DNA from: Trichuris trichiura
Lineage: Eukaryota; Nematoda; Enoplea; Trichinellida; Trichuridae
NCBI GenBank assembly: GCA_037903355.1
Contig: JBAJFE010000039.1
Location: forward strand, 310,001-374,000
Direction of reading: 5' to 3'
Length of the DNA: 64,000 nucleotides
Numbering within the stretch: the first letter of the stretch is position 1; each line of letters opens with the position of its first letter. Positions 10,719 through 21,242 of this stretch are shown here, piece by piece. A program made the position numbers and the translations under genes. The notes beneath the pieces are model-generated. The model was not told the DNA's origin, made no database searches, and was given only the letters and a program-made list of their open reading frames with translations.

Positions 10719-12058
10719 TTTCGACTTTGTCAAAAGTTGGTTCACCGCTTGCTTTCAGATCGACTGGACATAGTTTGTATGAGTTACTTGGCATACCAAA
10801 GTCTGCCGATGCGAACGAAATTAAGGCAACTTACAGGAAGGTTCACACTGAGGGAATGGTTCACTGCTTGTTTTCTAGCTTTCTGTTTTTCATTTAGCTC
10901 GCGTTGAAGTTTCATCCGGACAAAAATTTAGGCAACCTTGAGGCAAGCGAAAAGGTAAAACTGTATTAACGGTTAGTTTGATCTTGCGTAAACGCCGTAT
11001 CAATAACTGTAGCTGAGTCATGCTTGTTGTTCGGTAAACAAGTTTCCAGCTTTCTACAGCAAACAATACGCATTGTTAGTTAGCCTACAGAAGGCATTAG
11101 GATAAGCAAGGAAGTCACAGTTCCCACCAGTTGCTTGTTGTTGTGGTAGTAGCAGCGCTTATTTACAATTGTATTAGCCTTCATTTGACCGTTTCTTCCT
11201 TTAAGGTCCTCTTTTTGCGCTGAGTTAAAAAATTGCTCTAATAAACAGTTTGGAAGTTTGTTCCCGATTGCAACTTTATTTCTGATTTTGGACGTTGAGT
11301 AGCATTGTATTTTTTTCCGACGTTCATCCCTTCCCAGGACTGCTCGTCCAATTCTCATCGGAGTAGGTTAACGAAGATAGCACCGAAATGAACTTGTTGC
11401 TGTTTTAATAAAACGTTTAAACATGACTCAAAAAAATGGAGAGCGCTTGTTCGATTTGCAAATTTTACCAGTTGCATGTTGAAGTTCAAAGAAATCAGCC
11501 GGGCGTATGCAATTCTATCTGATCCAAGCAAACGGAGAATATACGACTCTCTTGGCTCATTGGGCCTGCAAGCGTCGGAAGCATTTGGGAATAGTGCCTT
11601 GTTTGACTTCTTCCTTACGAACAAAGTGTTTCGAGTAATGAACCGTCCGAATCGTATCCATACTTTCTAACCAATTTGATCTTCAGGCAATATTTTATTG
11701 CATCGCATTGGCAACTTGCGGCTTCTGTTGCTGTTGCTGCTGTTTTTGCTGCTATTTTTGCTGCGGACGTTTCAAGCCATCCGATGACTCGTTTTACGTA
11801 AATCTAATACTGCAAGCACTGACCGAATGGAATGAACGATAATACACTTTTTAGGAAGAATACCCTCCTCCAGCTCCCGATGAACCGGCTCAATTGTCAA
11901 GCAGTCAAATTGGCGCAGCGATGAATTCTCGGGACAACCAAAATGCTTCTTACGAGTTTACATCGTGTTCCCGCGAAATGCCTGAGATTGACGTCAACCA
12001 TGGAAAGAAATTGCTCAGCGATCAAATGTCTGCTGAATACGGTAGCATAGAAAAATAA
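10715..12058 (+). CDS. DNAJC5: Cysteine-string protein, DnaJ co-chaperone of synaptic vesicles
   Basis: Exons 10715-10840, 10898-10954, 11485-11634, 11687-11797 and 11855-12058, all joining in phase 0, give 215 residues. Residues 17-43 (SLYELLGIPKS onward) and ALKFHPDKN carry the J domain with its HPD motif. GSLGLQASEAFG is the conserved linker. The cysteine string follows in exon 4 as CGFCCCCCCFCCYFCCGRFK, with 11 Cys in 16 positions. The C-terminal tail is acidic and proline-rich. Known members are palmitoylated on the string, sit on synaptic vesicles and activate Hsc70 to chaperone SNAP-25. Length matches the family (about 200 residues). The cysteine string is visible only in one frame of the exon, next to a Leu-rich frame. 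The start is the Met just ahead of the J domain, preceded by an overlapping upstream ORF. AATAAA at 12214 is the likely polyadenylation signal. The gene is convergent with the receptor gene that follows. Confidence 0.93.
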
Positions 12059-12437
12059 GATTCATTTCATTTTTATCTTTTTTCTCTTCCGCCGACATGC
12101 GCAACAGCGCAATAATCTGTCAATTCTTTTCATCCATTGTAAGCACAGCACAAAGGCGAACTAACGCGGTACAATGGCTGATGACAAGTCATTCGTGGAA
12201 ACCGGTTAGCTAAAATAAATTAGTCGACGATTTTTCCTGAGCATTTTCGCGGATCATTCGAGGGGAGGAAAAGGGAAGGTGGACGGGAAACGGAATTGCT
12301 TGCGAAAGCTTTCATAAGACAAACGCACAAGTATCACCTTGCTTGGGATTGCCAAATTCGCGGTTTGCCTGTTCGACGGTGAACTGTCGTTGTACTGTTC
12401 CAGTTCATCGTTTTTCAATATACTTCTGTCATCTTCA
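12059..12437. other. Convergent intergenic space
   Basis: Holds the 3' untranslated regions of the two flanking convergent genes, including AATAAA at 12214-12219 on the plus strand. Confidence 0.5.
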
Positions 12438-14620
12438 TTACTCGGCGTCTGTTGCAGTATGCTGCGAAAACGATTTAGTCGACGTGTAACGATCAAGCGA
12501 CTTTGCACTACCATCCTCGAATCCCGAATCACCGGTAGGTCCTTCGCAAACTGCCTTTTCGACTGTTGCATTGATGTCCTCCTCCTCTTTAAACGTCGTA
12601 CCGTGACTATCCGAAGAAAGCAACAAACTGACACTTTCAGGGTTTTCGTCTCTTGCAGCCGTACTACTACTACAAGAAGCTATAGGCGAAAAATGCAAGG
12701 TACACCTTTTTCGGCAATGCCATTTGGAAAACCAGTCGTTTGAATGGGCAAATTCTTTCAATCCTTCGTCGACTAGTCTACAAAATTGGTCGTAGAAAAT
12801 TCCTTCACTGAACTGCTTTGTCGCAACGGAGGCTTTCGAAGATGGGTGAAAAAGGTTTTCAACAAAGTAGATACGATGCGTTGGCAATTCATAGCAAGGA
12901 TAGGCAGTTAGCGGAGGTAGAATCCATTCGGACGGCGTGTACGAAAAGCGAACCGACATCAATTTGCTCTCCATTGAGCGACGGTAACGATTGGCAAAAA
13001 ATTGGCTGAATATAAGATCGATTTGGGTTAGAAAAAGGAAGTCGAATTCGTCCGGACTTTTACGTTCAATTAGACCAACTGTTTGCTCATTCAACAGCTT
13101 GGCGCGGTAGCGCATGAATGAACCGTACGAATTTATGACTATAATTCGGTCAGCTTCCTTAATGCTCTTTACCACCCAGTCGCATTTGTTCTCTAAAATA
13201 TCGGACTTGCAGAGAAAGTCTGCACTTATCCGAACGGATGGCCAAATCCATTGCAGCCATGCAGCCAATGAATGTACGGCATTTTCGTGTAAAGGACAAT
13301 CGCGAGCATAGATCAGCAGCAAATTGGTCTCTTTGTTCACCTGGACCAGCTCCTCTTTAGAGGAACATGGTAACGTTTCCGCAACCGACGGCAGAATGTA
13401 GCGACGCAAACCGCCTTAAATGAAAAAGTACAGAGTAGCAATCGTACGGTTGTCGCAAAACGCGCACCCTTGGCTAAGAGCGCTCGTTTCGTTGCAAAGT
13501 ACCAAACGGTCAATGGAAAGGCTGCTGCCACAAGGACCGCTGTGAAAAAAAGCAACGCTATTTTGAACGGGAAAACGTTGTCATCAGGAGAGGTTATGTG
13601 ACCAGCCAATTTTGAGGAATTGATGGAACGTTGGCATTTCGGAAAATCGCTACTACGCGACAGGTGGTCACACGGGTCAACGGGTGCAGATGTGGTCACT
13701 TCTGCAAGTTAAACGAACGGTAAACGTAGTTGAATTGACGAACAATAATCTGCTTTTTCTTACCGAGCATAACGACGTTGTGCAGAACGGCCAAACTGCA
13801 GGAGCAACTTCCGTCCGGAACTGGACATCTGCATATACCGTTGCGACCTCGATCAACCGGTATCAGCTATAAAAAGGCAATGCAAGCAAACGAAGCGGAA
13901 TAAACAACTTGGTGTGGTTCACGAATTACGCTACAATGGTGAAGCAATTATTTGTGAAATGCAAAAAAAGTTTTAATTTTTTTAAAATTCGAAAGATGCT
14001 GAATATCACGTTCCAAGTGGCACAGACATGTGCATCATGGTATTACACGGCGACGCTCACGACCTGTTTTACAGCAGAACCTCAACTATTCAGATCGACC
14101 GGAAAGCGAGAACTTTTGTCGCCACGAAAGGAGCAGCTTTATGTTAATGAGATTACAAATCAAATCGATAACTTTAATGTCAAGTTCGCAACGGGATGAT
14201 GTTTCATAGTTTTCTAGATCTTCTACGGCTTTTCCCGTTCTTATCTGCGTTGCTATTTGTAATTCAAACGAAACAATTGCTCTACCAGCGGGTGGATGAG
14301 CGATTATTAGGAAAAATTGAACACGACCAATACACTCATTAAACTTTATTTTTCAGAGCTTTCCGAACGCTCTAGTTCCGTCGTCAGTGAGATGGAGGAG
14401 GTGTTATTCTCCGAATGGTTAGTCAGTAGTACTAGCCATTCGGAGACAAATGATAAATCCGAATGTTTCGTTTGAATTACAGACACCAAGCATATAAGAA
14501 CGGGAAAAGCCGTAAAAGATCTAGAAAACTAAGTTCGCAACAGGGAAAATGAAAGAAAATTGCAAACTGGAGTAACTTGGTAGCTTACCGGAGTTAAAAA
14601 TTACTGCGTATGATGTGCGC

Positions 14621-14679
<59 letters not shown>

Positions 14680-17669
14680 TGCAGTTGAACCACCGTAAGT
14701 TGTCCATTCAACAGACTGGTCAACTTACAGTGAACAAACTAGCATTGCATCCATATACCACGTCACGGCTGAAGAGGTCAACTTCCCACTTACGGAGGTT
14801 GTCCTTGCGCTTATTACCGTGCGGACAAACCAACTGGTCAAAATTCGGTCAACTTAGGGAGGTGGTCACCATATAGGAGTGACCAACTTCGGGGGTTTTA
14901 CTGTATTATAATAATTATATATAGCAGTCAGAAGCTTCGGAAATATATCCGTATACGCGGTGGATACGTTCCACGGACGACCGCGGGTAGCAACAAACGC
15001 TTTATGAAGGCGTACACAGCGTAACTTTGAGATGAATACAATTGAGTTGGCACGAGAGTGAGCATAGAGAATACGATTGGCACTAGAATAAGGTCGAGTG
15101 ATTGGATAGGTCAGGCTCTGATGCTTCTAATTAACGCGGTCTCAAGTACGCTATCTCAAAAGTTCCTTTGAATTGGATTCATAATACCATGCGGCTATTT
15201 CCATAATCGTGCTACAGAAATAGGACCCGTGAAATTTATTTTGCAAAGCTGTTCTTAGAATTCGACAGGTCCAATTTCCGTAACACCATTACGTACTCTC
15301 ACACGCCTTTTAGAAAGAGCTTCATTCGCAATGCAACGCGCAACTATTTACTGAGTATTTAATATGCGCCCGCAGATCAGTGAATCATCGATAACAAAGC
15401 ATACACAACGCTGTTAGCTTGTCACCGTTTAGCAATACGGAATTGCTGTACGCCGTTAGCCACGCTTGCCCGACCACAGTAGAGAGCAGTCTTTGTCATA
15501 AAAAAGCTGAACAAACATATAATAATTAAATAAATAGCTTATTTTAAATGATTAGATCGGTTTGTACATGTAGAAAGGCCAAGAATCGCTTTCACTTTTT
15601 ATGCAAGCAGCAAATTGCCTAATATTAAGGTGCGCGGGACGGCGGGAGAGAAACTGCAGATACAGATGTCTTACCGTACATATATAATGTATACATCCCG
15701 ATGTTAACCTTACTCGGCTTCTACAAGCTTAAATAACGAGAAGGGTGGAACATTTTGTTTCCGTAAGCCTCGTTCAGCAGTCTTTCTAATCGAATACAAA
15801 ACCCTGTTCTGATGCGACATAATAGCGGTCGACCAAAAGTTACTATCACTTGCCACGATTAACTGCAGCAGCGTAGGTGACATGACTATAAATAAAAGAT
15901 CGCTAAAACGAAAGAGAATAACGCTACGGACAATAGCTGAACGCATCAGGTTAGGCTAAAAATAGGGTGGATGCAATAAATTGAAAAAAGAACTTCCTGA
16001 CACGAGCTGCTCTCGTTTAAACGCAAACTTGAGCTAGTTATTGAGGATTAAACAGGTGCTTCTGTACGGAGACTAAAAAAACATTTAAAACGAAGATCGA
16101 AAAAACGTTAAAGGGGGTTCGAAGAGAAAAGATTTACCCCTATGCGATAATTCCCGGGTTCCACATTTTCAAATGAGTATTTCCCGTATGCGACAAAACG
16201 ATTGTCGATTGTTTCCCGCGTCAGAGAATCTGTTGAAACCACCGTAGACTGTACAATATTTTTGCTCTCGTGTATCAGCCTCAGCTCGTAAGCTTCGAAG
16301 CAATACGCTGAAGGAGCAGCAATAAATTCCACATCAATGGCCCGTTGCCATGGTTTCTTGTGGACAAGGCGGAAAGCAGTCACCCATCGGTGAGCATCTT
16401 TATGGCCGCTCTCCGAACATGGAAGGTCATTAAGGTTTGTTGCCGGCAACCCATCTGGACAAGGCAGAGATATATTAGCAGGAAACAATAGAAGATATAT
16501 GAGCTTACTCAACTATAAAAAGCTGACTCGCTCAACTGTTTAAATTACGGTAATTCAATACTTGGAGAAACTCAAACTTGCTGAGATAACGTAGTAACCG
16601 AGTAAAGAAGTCAACGGTATTGAAACTAGCGCCTGTCGAGCGCTGAAAATTTACAGAAGTACGCATCTTAATGCTTTTTAAGGAAAAAATAGCGAATATA
16701 CGGTATGAAACAAAATGTTTTCACTTTGCTCACGCACCGGGATGGTCTGGCATCTTCTCTTCTACAATAATGCTGCCTAAAGTCGACGCAGGAAGGGATG
16801 ATAACTTTAAATGATACGTATGTTCATATTTGAACAAGTCAGAGGACCAGAACCAAAATAGCATCTATGCAACACGTCATCAGACTCTGTCTCGGAATAT
16901 GGATGCATTACCGAAGCACGATCCCCGTTTGCAAATGAGCTAACATTTTCCACGCGTATTGTAAAGCAACTGGACTCATTCGTTTGCTTGTCCGTTACAT
17001 TTAGCTGGAATCCAAGCAGGTCCTCAGACCGGTCTGCAAATCATTCGCATTGGGTAAAAATACTAAGACGATCACCGTAGGATAGCGCTACGGCCGAAAC
17101 GAAAGCTAAAACTGTAAATATAACAAATTTAATTAACGATTTCGCTTTATTTCGCGCATTCCAGACTGTTAATCGCGTTAACGCAGAAAACAGCCAGTTC
17201 GGCAAAGCATGAACGGAAAAGACTAACCTATAAAGTATGGTCGCCATGTTGAGTTGACCTTCAGACGATAGGTAGGAGGATTGGTGCTTGGATTCACAAC
17301 AACATAGGGGTGAACACGCAATATTATTGATGAATTGACGTTCACCGAAGAACTAACTTGGATTTCACACACTAAAAAGAACACTGCAATTCTCCGACTT
17401 GGTATTGATATCGTTGGATGGACCAAAGATAAAATTACATTGCCCTTAGATATGTATTCACAAGCAACACTACAAAAAGCTTACCATCTTGCAGCGTGCA
17501 TCCGAAGTGATTCTAAAAGTAGCATCGCATCAAACAGGTGAAACGCAGCAAATAAAAGATCACTTGCCTGAAAGGAACACCCAGCGATGAATCTATCTCC
17601 AATACGCAGTTTGGCAGATATGATATCGTAAAATAAAACAATCAATAAAAAAACTAAGCGCAATTTCAT
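12438..17669 (-). CDS. IL-17 receptor-like single-pass receptor with SEFIR domain
   Basis: Ten exons, in transcript order: 17669-17568, 17512-17485, 17371-17228, 17033-16912, 16864-16738, 16454-16138, 15862-15714, 13828-13764, 13701-13468 and 13414-12438. They join in frame to 754 residues. A signal peptide (KLRLVFLLIVLFYDIISA) opens the protein. About 370 extracellular residues follow, with scattered Cys and NxS/T sites, including a CPVPDGSCSC stretch just before the membrane. A transmembrane helix (FPFKIALLFFTAVLVAAAF, about residues 395-417) is followed by a basic stop-transfer. The cytoplasmic part has a SEFIR fold signature: NLLLIYARDCPLHENAV, the LAAWLQWIW helix, DWVVKSIKEADRIIVINS, and FDFLFLTQIDLIFSQFF. 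This is the architecture of IL-17 receptors and of nematode ILCR-1/ILCR-2, which signal through an ACT1-type SEFIR adaptor. The Ser/Thr-rich tail (about residues 650-754) has no clear motif. Intron 1 uses a GC donor. The 1.9-kb intron between 15714 and 13828 carries two repeat insertions. I cannot tell which receptor paralogue this is. Confidence 0.85.
14182..14545. mobile_element. Inverted-repeat insertion flanked by a 14-bp duplication
   Basis: Direct repeats AAGTTCGCAACGGG (14182-14195) and AAGTTCGCAACAGGG (14531-14545) flank a segment. Its ends are inverted copies of each other over about 70 bp: 14208-14275 and 14462-14530, both containing the block TTTTCTAGATCTTCTACGGC or its complement, and TAATTCAAACGAAAC. 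In the middle, 14409-14445 is a hairpin (CTCCGAATGG paired with CCATTCGGAG, extendable). 14287-14387 resembles the 3' end of the Penelope-like element at 62690-62790. It lies in an intron of the receptor gene. Confidence 0.65.
14358..14387 (-). repeat. Structured motif of the Penelope-like 3' end, copy C
   Basis: On the minus strand the core is CTGACGAC, then a GGAAC/GTTC stem, then GGAAAGCT, and AATAAA follows shortly after. The same layout occurs at 27282-27313 and 62757-62787. Confidence 0.5.
14624..14672. repeat. (TA)n microsatellite
   Basis: About 24 uninterrupted TA units directly upstream of a pogo-like MITE, whose superfamily targets TA. Confidence 0.95.
14682..14903. mobile_element. 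Pogo-like MITE
   Basis: Starts CAGTTGAACCACCGTAAGTTG and ends CAACTTCGGGGGTTTTACTG before TA, giving imperfect terminal inverted repeats. Subterminal GGTCAACTT and GGAGGTGGTCACC blocks repeat internally. The last 90 bp are about 92% identical to the end of the copy at 19467-19641. There is no coding capacity. It sits in an intron of the receptor gene. Confidence 0.75.
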
Positions 17670-19466
17670 TCTAGTCAGTTAGCCCATTCCTTTCAACCTC
17701 GAGCAGCCCCGCCGTCACAGTATACTTTCAGTTACACGCAGGAACAGTAGCCAAACAGTAGTCAAATGATGAGATAGTCCTCTAACGGTAACAATTCGCG
17801 CAAGGGGCTATTCTTCTGCTGAGCTAATTCAAATATTTGTGCGCGTGCCATGCCTGAAATAAAATAAAAAGGATACACTTTAACATGAATGCAGAGCATT
17901 GCAGTTTCACGTCGCCGACTTGACTTCATGTCATGCTGACCTTGGAGCAATTAGTCCTGTTGCTTTACCAGCGCTCATCTATATGCTTTGCCTGGCGTAA
18001 GTCCAGTATACGGGTACGCAGAAGATGCGTATAATAACTACAGAACGAGCACATGTGCATGCTACACAAGAACAGTATTTGTTGTTCTCCAGAGTTTGTA
18101 CGGCATAAGCGTAATATAAAGGTTATATATCATATACACACAAGATAACCGTGGAATATATGGTATTCACGCAGTATACTTTGCCTATATGCAGATTACC
18201 CGCAACAGCCACGATTTCTAATGGTGCGCGCGTATTGCATATGCTGTGTGTACTCACATATGAAGAATATTCGCCTCATGTACGCTCTTTACGTGGTACA
18301 GATTGCTTACAATTAGGACAGCTAGGACACAGATCGTCTGTATGAGATAGCTGCAGCATCTGTGGTGTATGTAACATTATGCATGGGATATTCACGGAAT
18401 CTATGACATCCGTAAGGTTTAAGTGGCATATAAAGAAGATATTTATGATACCTGCCTTCTGTACACCACACTTCTAGTATCTATGCTGTATATGCTTGTA
18501 CGCAGGTATATCACCTTAGTGTATATGTGCCATATACATGGTATGCATTGCTTTATAAGTAGGATATTTGTAATATACACGGTCTCCAAACACACGTGCA
18601 GTATCTGTGGCATACAAACTTGCCTGCATAATATGTTTATTGTATATATGGTATGCAGGTGAGCGATAGAGATTAAGCAGCACGTACTGCGTGTAGCATG
18701 CACACGTGCTCGTTCTATGGTTCCTACGCATATCTTCTATGTATACCGTATACTGGATTTACAACAGGCGAAACGTATACATAACTGCAGGTATGGCAAC
18801 AGGACCAATTGCTTCTAGGCCAACATGAATTGCAGTCAAGTTGAAGCGCATTCAGCGTAAATGTTTGCTCAAGCGTTAAGACAATTCAACGTTATAATTA
18901 AATTCTTTATTTCTTGAAATAGGGCTGTTTTAATAGACGCGTTTTAATTTGACAAACGTTTCAACTTGACGCGCGGCCTCATTCACACAACCGGAGTCGG
19001 TGGAAGGGAATGTTTAATTTTTAATTAACATTGCTTTACCCTATGGGCTTCCAAGTTCAAGCCTTCGCGCAAATGCCAATGTTATGGATCTGCCTTAACG
19101 GCGCGGAGCCAGTCACCTACGAATGATTTATCAGGTATGAATAAGCATTTTCACACGCCTGCCAGCAGCATAACCAAGGTCAGTTGCACAGATTAAGTAC
19201 AACAGATTGTTTTCTGTTTCCAAAACAAAAATCATTTGAAAAGGAGTCGCTCTGAGTCTCCGTTTGAGGTGAAACACGCAACTTTGACATGCTCGAATAG
19301 GTAGTCGTCAAGATTCTACTACGAAGTGCTGCGGATGTGAAAAGCTTCCGAAAGATTCAGAGTTTGATGATAGATGCATTTGAAAAACAGTTTCGGTAGC
19401 GTTGAAATTAAAGATTTTGCTCAGTTCTCCGAAAACTTTTCCAACAACCTACTTACTTTAAAATTA
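17670..19466. other. Intergenic, with a TATGCA/GTATA-rich tract
   Basis: 18120-18780 is biased toward alternating purine-pyrimidine words (TATATGC, GTATAC, CATATAC, TATGCAT) and looks like an eroded simple or satellite repeat. The overlapping open frames there are a by-product of that composition. The rest shows no gene. Confidence 0.45.
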
Positions 19467-19641
19467 CAGTAAAACCCAACCCAACGGACTAGGGAAAACT
19501 GGTCAACATAGGAGGTGGTCAACATATAGGAAGTGGGTATAAGTGGCTCGGCTAACGTGCGGACAAATCAACTGGCCAAAATTCGGCTAACTTAGGGAGG
19601 TGGTCACCATATAGGAGTGGTCAACTTCGGGGGTTTTATTG
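19467..19641. mobile_element. Pogo-like MITE, second copy
   Basis: Starts CAGTAAAACCCAACCCAACG after TTA and ends TCGGGGGTTTTATTG before TAA. The terminal 90 bp match 14682-14903 with few differences. The 5' half differs, consistent with internal deletion. Confidence 0.75.
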
Positions 19642-19777
19642 TAATAAATGTACGGATGAAATATTGCGTATGAATTACATCGAAAATTTTAGAAAGCTAA
19701 CAGTAACTTATCGGCTTCTTTAAAATATACTTTAAACTTCGGCGTCTCATGACAGGCATCCACCAGAAGCGTAATCA

Positions 19778-19863
19778 GTTGTTCGATCGGCCGGTTCGCC
19801 GGACGGTTGGGTTTATCAGCGCTCTTCGAGCCGACCCGATCGTCCGGTTGCCTATCGAACCAC
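19778..19863. repeat. GC-rich imperfect palindrome
   Basis: GTTCGATCGGC at 19780 mirrors GCCTATCGAAC at 19850-19860, and CCGGACGG mirrors CGATCGTCCGG. Two arms of about 33 nt surround a 15-20 nt centre. Confidence 0.5.
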
Positions 19864-20894
19864 ATCAAAAGTAAATCAACTTTAGATCAGATCTGCTAGG
19901 TGGTTAACATTATCGGATGTTTTCTATAAAATGGTTTGCAAAAGGTGAAGAAATAGAGGTAAGGCCAGCCAGAACTGCATTGCAAGTTGTACAACTAATT
20001 GCTCCACATAATATTTCAGAGTTCGTGATTACTGAAGCTGTGTGATGAAATATGGCAGCAATAATTCTCGCGGACTGCCACAGGAAAGAAAACCAGATAA
20101 ACTAGCTAAAATCTGACATACAAGCGGTGTACGAAAGCAAGTATGGAATCATAAACTGCCAAATCAATAATTCTACCAAGAATATGAAGCCAATAAACTT
20201 CGTGCCATATTTCCCAAGAAATCAATGCATCAGCAAAAAAAGTTATTATATGTTGCTTCAAGAAATAAAGTTCCGTTACGAATAGCAGATGTTAGCCGCG
20301 CTTGCGTGTTTCCATTATTTGCGGCGGCATGAATGTGCCCTATGCAAGCCGTTAGACCTTTCGGTGATGCTGCTAAGAGCAACCTTGTTCCTATGCGCAG
20401 TATCTCTTACCACCTTCGTCCTCACATCGGAACACTAGTTTATTTCCCTGGAAATAGGGACACCCCCATCGTTGTAACGGGAATGCGTATTTTCATTGTG
20501 CACAGTGAGCAAGAGTAATCAGCGTGCTCTCCAGTAAAAGCAGAACAAGTTAAAGGCGTGCTTGCCAGAAAGGAACCTGCATTTCTCATACGGTAGGGCG
20601 GCTAGGAGACAAGATCCTAATGCTCTAATAGGCGCTGAAAAAATAAGCTGAAACAGAGAAACTATGTTTGAAGAGATAATTAAAGACACATATCAGGGCG
20701 ATATCTGTTTTGCGTAGATTATTTCTACTTGCAAAAATGTAAATGTTTTACAGCAGCTAGGCTGGTTTCGTAAAATTTTTCCTTTTCGTCATGCAGACTT
20801 TGTTAGCAAATGAACTATCAAGGTGATGCAATTCTTTTAATCTAAGTGGATGTTTACTTCACATGAGCTTACGATTGAAACATGCTTTTCAGGA
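19864..20894. other. Intergenic
   Basis: No recognisable coding segment. One 61-codon open frame at 20333-20518 has no family signature. Confidence 0.4.
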
Positions 20895-21242
20895 TTAAAA
20901 CGGTTCCGGATTGTCATCAACGAGTTGAAACCAATAACCGCAGGCACACTGCTTATTTTTACCCTTTTCTAAGACCATGTATTTGGCGTGCGCTTCATTT
21001 GGTGAGCAAAGGCAACCCACAATGCGTTGACTTACAGACGACACAATCACGTTTGGACTCTCAGTCGTGCCGGGTGCTTGCACGTATATTCTCGATTCGT
21101 AACGATCATCGCCCATTATGCGGTCATACAGATGTTTCTTCTTCATAGCCACAGTCACATCTTCAGTTCGAAACATTTGACTAAAGGACGACTCCAACCG
21201 CCGAAGTTGCCGGAAAGTGCAAGTGCAGCGAACGCCTAACAT
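20895..21242 (-). CDS. COX5B: Cytochrome c oxidase subunit 5B, mitochondrial
   Basis: A single open exon of 115 residues from the ATG at 21242. The frame runs further upstream only with non-ATG codons. The first about 25 residues (MLGVRCTCTFRQLRRLESSF) are basic and lack acids early on, as expected of a mitochondrial presequence. The C-terminal half has the COX5B/COX4 zinc-domain pattern: SPNVIVSSVSQRIVGCLC, then VLEKGKNKQCACGYWFQLV, matching the family's P..V.S...KRIVGC.C and hKG..QRC..C...Y.LV. This nuclear-coded peripheral subunit binds zinc on the matrix side of complex IV. The second Cys pair is spaced C-x-C rather than the vertebrate C-x-x-C. No intron is needed. The neighbours are unrelated. 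Confidence 0.88.
   Translation of the reverse strand: MLGVRCTCTFRQLRRLESSFSQMFRTEDVTVAMKKKHLYDRIMGDDRYESRIYVQAPGTTESPNVIVSSVSQRIVGCLCSPNEAHAKYMVLEKGKNKQCACGYWFQLVDDNPEPF

Noticed and set aside
14610..14876. Open frame with a Tyr/Ile run
   Set aside because: It is the (TA)n microsatellite plus the adjoining MITE, not a gene.
18423..18731. Three overlapping open frames on both strands
   Set aside because: Both strands are open because of the repetitive TATGCA-type composition; there is no family signature.
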